Source: a virus. From it: a DNA stretch of 64,000 bases. The stretch is from the IMG/VR virus record IMGVR_UViG_3300020198_000002, positions 1 through 64,000 of that record; one strand, given 5' to 3'. The number at the start of each line of letters is the position of its first letter. The stretch's first letter is position 1. A model generated the notes under the pieces. The model did no database searches. It worked only from the letters and a program-made list of their open reading frames with translations, and was not told the DNA's origin. A program made the position numbers and the translations under genes. Of this stretch, positions 44,201-51,546 are shown one piece after another.

Positions 44201-45035
44201 CTCACAAGTTCGTCTAACTGGTCACGACTTCCTCTATGTCGGTACTGGTAATAAGACCGAAACCAACTATCCATTTGTTGATGAAACAGCCCTTCAACAG
44301 GGCAATGAAACAAGAACATTTGGTCCTGGTAAGGTATTCTTCGTATCTACTGACCAAGGAGGCAACTTCCGTGTTGGTCAATTCTTCTCGGTTAATCAGT
44401 TAACTGGTCGTGCAACTTTGGATGCATCCGCATTCAACCTATCTGGTCTAACAGAACTTAGACTTGGTGCGATTGGTGGTCAGGTTGGAGAATCGATTAA
44501 TGAATTCTCTTCTGATGAACAAATGGGGGGCAACTCAAATAGTGCTTGCCCAACCGAATTTGCAGTTCGTGGTTTCTTACTTAGAGACAAAATGGGTACA
44601 GGCGCAATGGTTCCACCTAGAGGAACAACTGCACAGAGACCTTCAGGCCTAGATGCAAGTTTTGTTGCAGGTGCTCTTAGATTCAATCTAACCAACTCAT
44701 CACTAGAATTTTATGATGGATCAAAATGGGTTCAGCCTGGTAAACTGACTTATAACACAATTAACTCCGCAACCACCCTGGTGGCGCAGAATGTGTACTT
44801 TGTAAATACTGTATCGGGTGCTATCACAGTCACTCTCCCCGCTAACCCAGTTATCGGGGATACGGTTAGAATCTATGACCTTGCTAAAACCTTTGATAAT
44901 AATGCATTAACCGTCAACAGAAACGGCAAATTGATTCAAGGTGATGCACAAGATTTGACAGTTAACATCGAGGGTTCTGCTTTTGATCTAACCTTCTCTA
45001 ATGATACTTGGGGATGGAGAATCTTCTCAATCTAA
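41217..45035 (+). CDS. Long tail fibre with tandem carbohydrate-binding-like modules, 1272 aa
   Basis: ATG 41217 follows AGGAG. Residues 1-300 hold five successive modules of about 50 aa with the form W..xxxYxxGDVVxYxGxxYVA (NWQPSKSYLIDDIIKFGGNSY, WNNNTQYQTGDVVNYQGSSY, FNYNVGHVARFGSNSY), similar to CBM5/12 chitin-binding-like domains. At about residue 340, YYVDSESGDDGSNGLAPN begins a probable right-handed beta-helix. The C-terminus is a small domain shared with the 152-aa fibre protein. This is the layout of a receptor-binding fibre. C-rich codon choice in its second half suggests high expression. An intrinsic terminator follows. Confidence 0.77.
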   Translation: MAEFRLGRVKFNWTGNWQPSKSYLIDDIIKFGGNSYVAVVNHTSVASTADFYVTDFAKWNVHLEGISNTGEWAPNYLYKENEVFKFGNVQYRVVVSHLSHGSFPDLSKVVEYVAGFKAEGEWNNNTQYQTGDVVNYQGSSYVALTTSLAGFLPPINVAIGTDVAGKSWQILADGLAGAAITFTPGTYYRGQLVQYGGHIFRHKLGVTTSVYPLGSGDPVTGTGIGNSAWELLVQGFKFVGNFSTTFNYNVGHVARFGSNSYVAVGNSFINIDPLAGLGTYWETLAAGDSSAALTTKGDILTYNGGPFRIGIGSTGYALAVNPDGLPGYQIVGAQTRVYYVDSESGDDGSNGLAPNLAFKTIKQACQAARPDRSITNFEYTASTGLSTITAPGHGLANVGTFVQLAEIEFECTSGGNTYGVLGFNYTPTTGIATVTAINIGLAPETGIGNLLRVRDVQVSYNTGAGSTTALFANAFGGSNFPITAIPSNNSVALNVGIRTFSLNYIGGGTIFAGITTTIFPDVASKSYFEVLQVLDTNRIVVNVGPSTIAHTYVGGGHITDLTPAVLRLSASQFYEQLPIIVPPFTSIVGHTLRGTTVLPKTGFSDDNSTPNNRATMFQLSDATTIQALAFKGLEGFHYDSAAPFEINNTNVRTGVGTTACGKFFALNPNSPVNNKSPYVKDCTCFSDPASADGRFGGGGVGVFLDGGVHEEGARSMVFDSFTMVNSDGAGYILDKNAIAEIVSCFTYYCKWGYYSGGGSRIRAVGGNNSYGDYGVIASGFSTSEPVRSARLFGDLMKMQPATILGTVAVGQTMVGETSGAHGWLINDQRAADKFHFKYYPGYGATATTANGNIAIGTSPFIDGELVNTYSPTSGAGVAGSFYVGAASSSISGQKGTIVEVDAVSGTLLVGDSVGFKTTFGQESLFYIINTITNVSAAQTFIDGMTGIAYTYYNRATLTISPDKSRATPDTRNIHPLGNFSTSVSAGSSIDVRTKFSQVRLTGHDFLYVGTGNKTETNYPFVDETALQQGNETRTFGPGKVFFVSTDQGGNFRVGQFFSVNQLTGRATLDASAFNLSGLTELRLGAIGGQVGESINEFSSDEQMGGNSNSACPTEFAVRGFLLRDKMGTGAMVPPRGTTAQRPSGLDASFVAGALRFNLTNSSLEFYDGSKWVQPGKLTYNTINSATTLVAQNVYFVNTVSGAITVTLPANPVIGDTVRIYDLAKTFDNNALTVNRNGKLIQGDAQDLTVNIEGSAFDLTFSNDTWGWRIFSI

Positions 45036-45044
45036 TAATATGGT

Positions 45045-45066
45045 GGGGAGGCAACTCCCCGTTTTA
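45045..45066 (+). terminator. Intrinsic terminator after the long fibre
   Basis: GGGGAG (45045-45050), a GCAA tetraloop, CTCCCC (45055-45060), then GTTTTATT. GNRA-type loop. Confidence 0.82.
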
Positions 45067-45107
45067 TTACTTAATTTTGCAACCAAAAAACAATGGGATT
45101 GTAATCA

Positions 45108-45890
45108 ATGGCAACATATGGAAGTTATAAAAGAATCACTACTGATCGAGTAACACCTGCAAGTCTACCAGATAATGCATTTGCTACTGGTGTCGGATTC
45201 AAGTATGGCATTGCATGGATTAGAGGTCCTATAGGTGGCACTACTTCTGGGTGTTGCTGCCTTTGGACAGTACCGGCGGGTGTTCATAAATTAACTTTTG
45301 AACTTTGGGGAGCCGGTGGTAATAGTCACGGATTTTGTTCCTGGAACCGCTGCCATCACTATTTTGGTGCTGGGTCTGGCACTTACGCAACAAAAACAAT
45401 TGCAACCGCGCCAGGGTGCCAGTACACTGTTTGTGCAGGCGGAACATTTCCTTGTTGTTCTTTTGAATGTGTTGGCTGTTGTGGTTGTGTTACGTATGTT
45501 AATGGATATAACTTGAGCAACTTCTGTTCTGTCGGAGGCAATCCAGGATGTGCTAATACAGACTGGAACACAATGTGTTATTCAGATTGGGACTGTTGTG
45601 TAGGCAGAACCATGAATAGTTCAGATTTTGCTATGGGAAATATGAGACCTGCAGGTACTGGACCGTTTAACTGCCATTGTTATAGACATACTTGGTGTGC
45701 TGCTAATGCTCCATTCCTCGCTGGATCAACCACCGGCGGTGAACTTGCTGAATGCTGGGTGCGACATGCGTGTTGGACTTCGGTCTATGCCCAGGGTGGC
45801 GGCGGCGGAATGACCACTTATTGTGGAAACTGGGATAATGGTTATGGGGGAATCGGCGGCAGCGGCGTAGTTAAAATTACATACGTGTAA
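45108..45890 (+). CDS. Cysteine/glycine-rich tail protein, copy 1, 260 aa
   Basis: It follows the pattern of phage Gly-rich beta domains: LWTVPAGVHKLTFELWGAGG near residue 53 and a C-terminal GGSGVVKITYV. Unusually it carries about 24 cysteines (9%), in clusters such as SGCCCLW, NRCHH, PCCSFECVGCCGC, CVGR and FNCHCYRHTWC. Repeated Cys with His suggests metal ligation or extracellular disulfides. A T4-like phage assembles in the reducing cytoplasm, so metal binding is the more natural first guess. Two homologues follow in tandem. It is preceded by the terminator of the long fibre gene and has no clear late promoter. Confidence 0.68.
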   Translation: MATYGSYKRITTDRVTPASLPDNAFATGVGFKYGIAWIRGPIGGTTSGCCCLWTVPAGVHKLTFELWGAGGNSHGFCSWNRCHHYFGAGSGTYATKTIATAPGCQYTVCAGGTFPCCSFECVGCCGCVTYVNGYNLSNFCSVGGNPGCANTDWNTMCYSDWDCCVGRTMNSSDFAMGNMRPAGTGPFNCHCYRHTWCAANAPFLAGSTTGGELAECWVRHACWTSVYAQGGGGGMTTYCGNWDNGYGGIGGSGVVKITYV

Positions 45891-45916
45891 ATATTAAGAG
45901 AGGAACCAAGTAAAAA

Positions 45917-46714
45917 ATGGCAAACTATTCATCTTACAAAAAAGTCTCTAGCGATATGGTTCCAGATGCATTCGTAACGGATGCTATGCTTGCTCCTGGA
46001 ACTAGAAAAAACTACGGTGTTCAGTGGTTCCGTGGATCACCAAACTCTGTGAGCAGTGGTTGTTGCTGTTTATGGACAGTGCCAGCTGGCGTTTCTAAAA
46101 TGCATATTGAGGCTTGGGGTAGTGGTGGTAATGGTCATGGATCTTGTTCCTGGGACCGCTGCCATCACTTTAAAAGTGCCGGCGGCGGGCAATACAATTC
46201 AAAATATATATTAACTGTACCTGGGTGTCAGTATACTATTTGCGCTGGTGGTGTATTTCCTTGTTGTTCTTTTGACTGCACTGGATGTGAGGGATGTTCA
46301 TCTTATGTGAATGGATATAATTTAAGTAACTTCTGTGCAGTTGGTGGAACCAGAGGATGTGCAAATACTTCTTGGGCAGAAACTTGTTACTCCGCGTTTG
46401 AGTGTTGTTTAGCACCTGGTAATAATGGTGGAGATTTTGGTTTTATTTCTCACGGTGGCCGTTTTGGTTCGGTAGAGTGGTGGTTTGGTGTTGGATTCTG
46501 TCACTGTCACAAACAAACTACAAGATCATCAACGGCTCCTCTAATTGGAGCTAACGTAGAAATATCAATTAATTACTGTTGGATTCGTCATGGTTGTTGG
46601 ACTGTTCCATATGGCACTGGCGGCCAAGGATCACAGACGAGTTATTGTGGAGACTGGAATAATGGTTATGGAAATACTGGTGGTCCAGGATTAGTTAAAA
46701 TTACGTATTTCTAA
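45917..46714 (+). CDS. Cysteine/glycine-rich tail protein, copy 2, 265 aa
   Basis: ATG 45917, 26 nt after copy 1, with AGAGAGGAACC as ribosome site. It has the same order of motifs: SGCCCLWTVPAGV, SCSWDRCHH, GCQYTICAGG, PCCSFDCTGCEGC, YVNGYNLSNFC, CHCHKQT, then GGPGLVKITYF. There are about 22 cysteines. The region between the cysteine blocks (about residues 170-225) differs from the other copies in length and sequence (GGRFGSVEWWFGVGFCHCH), suggesting that this is the variable, possibly ligand-facing part. Confidence 0.67.
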   Translation: MANYSSYKKVSSDMVPDAFVTDAMLAPGTRKNYGVQWFRGSPNSVSSGCCCLWTVPAGVSKMHIEAWGSGGNGHGSCSWDRCHHFKSAGGGQYNSKYILTVPGCQYTICAGGVFPCCSFDCTGCEGCSSYVNGYNLSNFCAVGGTRGCANTSWAETCYSAFECCLAPGNNGGDFGFISHGGRFGSVEWWFGVGFCHCHKQTTRSSTAPLIGANVEISINYCWIRHGCWTVPYGTGGQGSQTSYCGDWNNGYGNTGGPGLVKITYF

Positions 46715-46740
46715 TAAATAATATAAACAGGATCTAAAAA

Positions 46741-47523
46741 ATGGCAAGTTACAGTTCCTACAAGCAATTAGCACCAACACAGTATGATGATGGTATCTTT
46801 ACAGATGCAAAAATATCAAATGCAGCTTTTGCATCCTGGTGTGTTCAGTGGGTTTATGGGCAACCAGAGGTTCTTGCTAGTGGGTGTTGCTGCCTTTGGA
46901 CAGTTCCTGCTGGTGTATCAAGAGTAACTTTTGAACTTTGGGGATCTGGTGGTAATGGTCATGGATCTTGTTCCTGGGACCGCTGCCATCACTTTAGAGG
47001 TGCTGGTGGTGGATATTACAACACAAAAACAATCACCACTGCAGCTGGGTGTCAGTACACTGTTTGTGCTGCTGGTGTATATCCTTGTTGTTCTTTTGAA
47101 TGTGTTGGCTGTAACGGATGTTCATCTTATGTGAATGGATATAACTTGAGCAACTTCTGTGCAATTGGTGGATACCGTGGCGAAGCTAATACTGCCTGGA
47201 ACACAGCGTGCAATAGTGTTTATGAGTGTTGTTTAGGTCCTGGTGATAATGGTGGAGACTTTGGTATGGGTAACCACTCTGGAAACTTTGGTTGGCACGC
47301 GAGTAACTGCCATTGTCATTGTGTTGGAACAGCCCCTTCAGCAGCTCCTTTCATTGGGGGGGATAGTCAACAACAACTTCATGAATGCTGGATTCGTCAT
47401 GGTTGTTGGACTGTTCCAGCTGGATATGGTGGTATGGGAGCGATGACCACTTATTGTGGAAACTGGGATAATGGTTATGGAAATACTGGTGGTAGTGGTC
47501 TAGTTAAAATTACTTACGTTTAA
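46741..47523 (+). CDS. Cysteine/glycine-rich tail protein, copy 3, 260 aa
   Basis: ATG 46741 after AGGATCTAAAAA; a TAATAAATA late-type box overlaps the stop of copy 2 at about 46713-46720. The architecture is the same, with about 22 cysteines (GCCCLW, DRCHH, CSFECVGCNGC, NCHCHC). At DNA level, 50 nt (46947-46996) are identical to copy 2, and 38 nt near the 3' end (47443-47480) are identical to copy 1. Copy 3 is therefore a mosaic of the other two. A strong terminator (47548-47578) closes the cluster. Confidence 0.67.
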   Translation: MASYSSYKQLAPTQYDDGIFTDAKISNAAFASWCVQWVYGQPEVLASGCCCLWTVPAGVSRVTFELWGSGGNGHGSCSWDRCHHFRGAGGGYYNTKTITTAAGCQYTVCAAGVYPCCSFECVGCNGCSSYVNGYNLSNFCAIGGYRGEANTAWNTACNSVYECCLGPGDNGGDFGMGNHSGNFGWHASNCHCHCVGTAPSAAPFIGGDSQQQLHECWIRHGCWTVPAGYGGMGAMTTYCGNWDNGYGNTGGSGLVKITYV

Positions 47524-47547
47524 TTTTAATATAAACAAAAAACTAGG

Positions 47548-47578
47548 TGAGTTGGAGTACAATCCGACTCATTTTTTT
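47548..47578 (+). terminator. Intrinsic terminator after the Cys-rich cluster
   Basis: A 9-bp stem, TGAGTTGGA (47548-47556) with TCCGACTCA (47563-47571), one G-T pair, 6-nt loop, then seven T. Confidence 0.9.
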
Positions 47579-47588
47579 GTGTGATTAT

Positions 47589-47596
47589 TATAAATA
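47589..47596 (+). promoter_or_regulatory. T4-type late promoter TATAAATA
   Basis: Exact octamer 34 bp before ATG 47630 and just after the terminator, so the 292-aa gene starts a new unit. Confidence 0.68.
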
Positions 47597-47629
47597 ATAT
47601 CGAAGGATAGTTAACCTGGACAAATAACG

Positions 47630-48508
47630 ATGGCAACAAAAATTATTAAAGTAGAGTTTGATCTACCTCTTCCAAATGAGTACCTTGTAGATCATGGATA
47701 TGATAAAGGAAATTCAAGAAAATACACATATCATGGGCCAGATAAAATATATTTACAAATTGGCCAGGATGGCAGCGAAAAATATGGCCCACTCACCGAA
47801 GATGACATTGCAGATGGTCGTCCTCAACCCCTTGATGTCGTAGAGTGGTTTGAAGTTGATTGCACCAAATACCCTCTTGTTTGCCAACTAAGAGGTCCCA
47901 TCGTAAATGAGTCGCAGGAAATTTCTGGACCTATTGGTCCAGACGGGAAAACACCGAATCCACAAAAAGGTGCAGCTGCCGGGTCTGTTAAGGCACATCC
48001 ACAATCACCAGATCTGGATGGATATGAGCGGTATGTATATAGTTTGCCCATCCTTCCAAAATTTATTCATGATCCTCTTTCCGTAAAAGTAGTTGATGGT
48101 GTTCCCGTTGTAAGACCATTTACGGTAAACGAGTGTGTATTAGGAGTTGATAGAGAATTTACTATCACTGATTTGAGAATTCATAGAAACCAAATGTTAA
48201 ATGCTTCAGATTCTAGCATTTCATCGGATATGCCAGAATTTGCAGTAAATGCATTTAAGACATTTAGACAGGGTTTACGAGATTGGCCAGATTTGGTGGA
48301 AACCAAAAAGATTCCAGTACATATTGCCTTAAAAATGGCTCCTATCCATCCAGATACAAATACTCCTAATGTTGGAGTAGGCGCATATGCTGCAGCTGCT
48401 GCTGGTGATGCACGAGCTGCAGAGATTAAATCAAGACAGGAGGAACTTAGAGAATTGGCTGAGGAAGAAGGCCGTAAACAGATGGAAAGAGCGAAGTATA
48501 AGGGATAA
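47630..48508 (+). CDS. Hypothetical virion-associated protein, 292 aa
   Basis: ATG 47630. The N-terminal half is beta-rich (KIIKVEFDLPLPNEYLVDHG, then KIYLQIGQDGSEKYGPLTEDD) and the C-terminus is an Ala/Glu/Arg-rich helix (RAAEIKSRQEELRELAEEEG), a probable coiled coil. A short Gly/Pro stretch (SGPIGPDGKTPNPQKG) links them. It is monocistronic, between a late promoter and a terminator. A fibre-assembly or fibre-tip protein is plausible from the setting; nothing in the sequence proves it. Confidence 0.6.
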   Translation: MATKIIKVEFDLPLPNEYLVDHGYDKGNSRKYTYHGPDKIYLQIGQDGSEKYGPLTEDDIADGRPQPLDVVEWFEVDCTKYPLVCQLRGPIVNESQEISGPIGPDGKTPNPQKGAAAGSVKAHPQSPDLDGYERYVYSLPILPKFIHDPLSVKVVDGVPVVRPFTVNECVLGVDREFTITDLRIHRNQMLNASDSSISSDMPEFAVNAFKTFRQGLRDWPDLVETKKIPVHIALKMAPIHPDTNTPNVGVGAYAAAAAGDARAAEIKSRQEELRELAEEEGRKQMERAKYKG

Positions 48509-48525
48509 TAATTACATAGTTAAAA

Positions 48526-48545
48526 GGGGGGGTCAATGACCCCCC
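48526..48545 (+). terminator. G7/C6 hairpin terminator
   Basis: GGGGGGT (48527-48533) faces ACCCCCC (48539-48545) around CAATG, directly followed by CTAAATAG, which resembles a late promoter, and then TTTTAAG. It separates virion genes from the accessory cassette. Confidence 0.65.
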
Positions 48546-48583
48546 TAAATAGTTTTAAGTTGAATTTGATATTTTAAATTCTC

Positions 48584-49729
48584 ATGAGATCTAAAGCATT
48601 TTTTATTAACGGCGGCGCCGGTAGAGTAATTTGTTCTATTCCTGCATTTGAAAAGTATGCAGAAACACATGAAGATTTTATTATCGTGTGTGAAGGGGGA
48701 ACCGATTTTTTCAAAGGACATCCAATATTACACAATAAAGTTTACGACAATTGGCACAAGGGACTATTCGAAGATCAACTGATTCATAGAGATCTTATTA
48801 GTCCAGAACCATATAGAAATTGGCATTATTACAATCAAAAGTGCAGTCTTTCTCAAGCTTTTGACATCATTATTAACGATCTGGATGATCCTAGGGAACT
48901 TCCAGATCCAACATTAAACCTCACTAAAATGGAGGTTTGTACAGCTCAAAATATACTAAAAGAAATTAAATCTGGTACAGGAAAAGATAAAGTTGTAATC
49001 ATACAACCTTTTGGTAGATCAGTACAATCTCTAGAAGATTTTATTGTTGACCCCACTTCAAGAAGTATGAATTTGGTCAATACTATTGATATTATTAATG
49101 ACCTTAAAAAAGATTATTCGATAATTATTATGAGTGAAATTCATTTTCCTCTTGAAGAAAACGAAGATAAATCAAAATATAAGGTTGCTAGACCCCAAAT
49201 TGAAGATGTTCGACTTTGGGCCGCATTAATTGAAGGTGCAGATCATTTCATTGGATGCGATAGTGTAGGACAACATATTGCAAAAGCCGTTGGTACGACA
49301 GCAACGATTATTATTGGATCAACTTTCCCAATCAATATTTCTTATCCAAATTTTTCTGGATTCGATATTATTGATATTGGAGATGGTAAGAGGAAGTATG
49401 ATCCAATCAGGGTTTCTATCGATGATGAAAGAACAAGATTTAACGATCAATCATGCGAAATGTCCAAAGAACAGGTTAAAATGGTAATTGAGTCCGCAAG
49501 AAAGAGATTGGGAAAATCAGTTGAATATAAACGACCCCAAATAGAACCAAAAAAACCCGATAGTTCTACTAATAATAATTCTGGATATCCAATTGTTCCA
49601 AGTCAACTACCAAGTTTAAAACCACAAAAATTGGAAATTCCCAACTCAATCCTCAGTTCCGCAAGTAAAACAAAAGTATCTAAGGGTTTTAAAGAAGAAG
49701 TAGAAAATTTGCTTAAGTCAACAAAATAA
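48584..49729 (+). CDS. GT9-like (heptosyltransferase-type) glycosyltransferase, 381 aa
   Basis: The N-terminus (AFFINGGAGRVICSIPAFEKYAE) and C-terminal HFIGCDSVGQHIAKAVGTTATIIIGST (residues about 221-247) match the ends of GT-B heptosyltransferases of family GT9. In that family the 'DSGPxHLA' loop binds the ADP-heptose donor; here it reads DSVGQHIA. The last 80 residues are a Lys/Pro/Ser-rich disordered tail (PQIEPKKPDSSTNN), which bacterial enzymes lack. ADP-heptose-type synthesis genes 7-10 kb downstream support a heptosyl donor, although the acceptor is unknown. First gene of the accessory cassette. Confidence 0.7.
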   Translation: MRSKAFFINGGAGRVICSIPAFEKYAETHEDFIIVCEGGTDFFKGHPILHNKVYDNWHKGLFEDQLIHRDLISPEPYRNWHYYNQKCSLSQAFDIIINDLDDPRELPDPTLNLTKMEVCTAQNILKEIKSGTGKDKVVIIQPFGRSVQSLEDFIVDPTSRSMNLVNTIDIINDLKKDYSIIIMSEIHFPLEENEDKSKYKVARPQIEDVRLWAALIEGADHFIGCDSVGQHIAKAVGTTATIIIGSTFPINISYPNFSGFDIIDIGDGKRKYDPIRVSIDDERTRFNDQSCEMSKEQVKMVIESARKRLGKSVEYKRPQIEPKKPDSSTNNNSGYPIVPSQLPSLKPQKLEIPNSILSSASKTKVSKGFKEEVENLLKSTK

Positions 49730-49743
49730 CAAGGAGATTTATT

Positions 49744-51546
49744 ATGGATCAATGGATTGCTGGTATAACCAGAGGTCACAATTCTGGTGTATGTTTGATT
49801 AAGAACGGCGAATTGGTATTTGCCATTGAAGAAGAAAGACTATCAAGAGCAAAGTATGATGGTGGACCTTTTGCAGCAATGATAAAGATCCTAGAATATA
49901 CCAACAGATTGGATTACCTCGTTGTAGCACATACGCAATCGTTAGTTCAAACTGCAGGCCGAGTTGATTTTAGTGGGGATGATGTCTATACTGGTTTGGC
50001 AAGAAAACTTGGATTAATAGACAGGAAATCCAAACTACAGGATCATCCACAAGTCATTGATTTAAGTAGAACTCACCACAAACTTCATGCTGCTTGTGCA
50101 TTCTATAGATCTGGATTTAAAGATGCTGTCGCATTAATTGTTGATGGTGCAGGAACATTCATCCAAATGAATATTGGTAATCAAGTAGAAACTACTTGGG
50201 AACTAGAAACCATTTTTGATTGTAAATATCCTGCAGATTTTAAAACACTCTATAAACATCAGGGTGGTAGAGGACCTTGGGGATCAGCAAGAATTGAAAA
50301 ATTCCCAAGTGATGGGGAAGGTGAGGAAGGAACTCACGAATTCGTTCTTGATGACAGTGCAGGTATCACAAAAGCATACGAAGCAGTAACGCAATACTGC
50401 GGTTGGGCTCCAATTGAGGCTGGTAAAACTATGGGACTATTCCCATACGGACAACCAAATGAAAAAATTCCAAAAATTTACTCTGATATTGGTGGAAATT
50501 CAAATTGGAAGACGGCAAACCGAGATGTAATTATTCCAACATATCCAAATGGTGCTCTAGTTAATGAAGGTAGATTTCCAGAATTGTACACACCAGAAAA
50601 CTTTGATGGGGATCTAACCCAATTAAAAAATAGAAGAGATATGGCTTATGCAATCCAAACCCAATCTCAATCAATGGTTTTGGATTTAATTAGAAAGGCC
50701 GTAAAAATTAGTGGCAAAAATAACGTTGTTATCTCAGGTGGTTATGCACTAAATTGTGTTGCAAATTACTGGTATCTAGAACAACTGAAAGACGAAGGAA
50801 TCAATCTATATGTAGAACCAGTTAGTAATGATGCGGGGACTGCAATTGGAGCTGCATATTTGCAATATTACAGAACAACAAATGATAATAAAATTAGAGA
50901 ACCACTTAAAACTTTATATTCTGGACCAATATACACGTACACAATCGAAGATATCGTAGATATTGCCGATAAGTATGGTGCTGATAGAGTATTTGAAGCA
51001 AGCAATGAAGATGTCGTTGAATTGATTTCTGATAAAAATATTGTTGCTCTCTTCCAAGGAAGATCGGAAGCTGGTCCTCGTGCTCTTGGTAATCGTTCCA
51101 TTCTTTATGATCCTCGTGATCCTGATGGAAAAGACCATGTGAATTCAATTAAACATAGGGAATATTTCCGACCATTCGCTGGATCTATTCTAAACGAACA
51201 TGTTCATGAATGGTTTGATCTTCGTGGAATGGAAGATACTCCTTTCATGATGTATGCTGTCAATTGTAAAGAAGGCATTGAGGAAAAAATTCCAGCGATC
51301 ATTCATGTTGATGGGACATGTAGAATTCAGACAGTAACAAAAGAAGAAAATAAGAACTATCATGATCTAATTGAGACATTTTACAAAAAAACTGGCTGTC
51401 CAATTATTTTCAATACGTCTTTCAACTTAGGTGGAGAACCACTAGTAGAAGATCTTGATGATGCTTGTCGCACTTTAGAAAACAGTCTAATCGAGTACTT
51501 ATATCTTCCAGAATATGGATTAATGATTGAGGTGAAAAATAAGTAA
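49744..51546 (+). CDS. NodU/CmcH-family carbamoyltransferase, 600 aa
   Basis: ATG 49744 after AAGGAG. All family landmarks are visible: N-terminal GITRGHNSGVCLIKNGELVFAIEEERLSR, HHKLHAACAFYRSGF, GKTMGLFPYG, VISGGYALNCVANYW with NDAGTAIGAAY (ASKHA fold), and the C-terminal GRSEAGPRALGNRSILYDPR with FNTSFNLGGEPLVED. The enzymes of this family make carbamoyl-adenylate from carbamoyl phosphate and ATP and transfer the carbamoyl group to a sugar or antibiotic hydroxyl. The length fits the family (about 550-600). The stop overlaps the halogenase start by 1 nt, so the two are probably coupled. Confidence 0.92.
   Translation: MDQWIAGITRGHNSGVCLIKNGELVFAIEEERLSRAKYDGGPFAAMIKILEYTNRLDYLVVAHTQSLVQTAGRVDFSGDDVYTGLARKLGLIDRKSKLQDHPQVIDLSRTHHKLHAACAFYRSGFKDAVALIVDGAGTFIQMNIGNQVETTWELETIFDCKYPADFKTLYKHQGGRGPWGSARIEKFPSDGEGEEGTHEFVLDDSAGITKAYEAVTQYCGWAPIEAGKTMGLFPYGQPNEKIPKIYSDIGGNSNWKTANRDVIIPTYPNGALVNEGRFPELYTPENFDGDLTQLKNRRDMAYAIQTQSQSMVLDLIRKAVKISGKNNVVISGGYALNCVANYWYLEQLKDEGINLYVEPVSNDAGTAIGAAYLQYYRTTNDNKIREPLKTLYSGPIYTYTIEDIVDIADKYGADRVFEASNEDVVELISDKNIVALFQGRSEAGPRALGNRSILYDPRDPDGKDHVNSIKHREYFRPFAGSILNEHVHEWFDLRGMEDTPFMMYAVNCKEGIEEKIPAIIHVDGTCRIQTVTKEENKNYHDLIETFYKKTGCPIIFNTSFNLGGEPLVEDLDDACRTLENSLIEYLYLPEYGLMIEVKNK

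Noticed and set aside
45077-45105. TTGCAA-17-TGTAAT promoter before the first Cys-rich gene
   Set aside because: It would start transcription inside or after the ATG at 45108, leaving no leader. Probably chance in AT-rich DNA.
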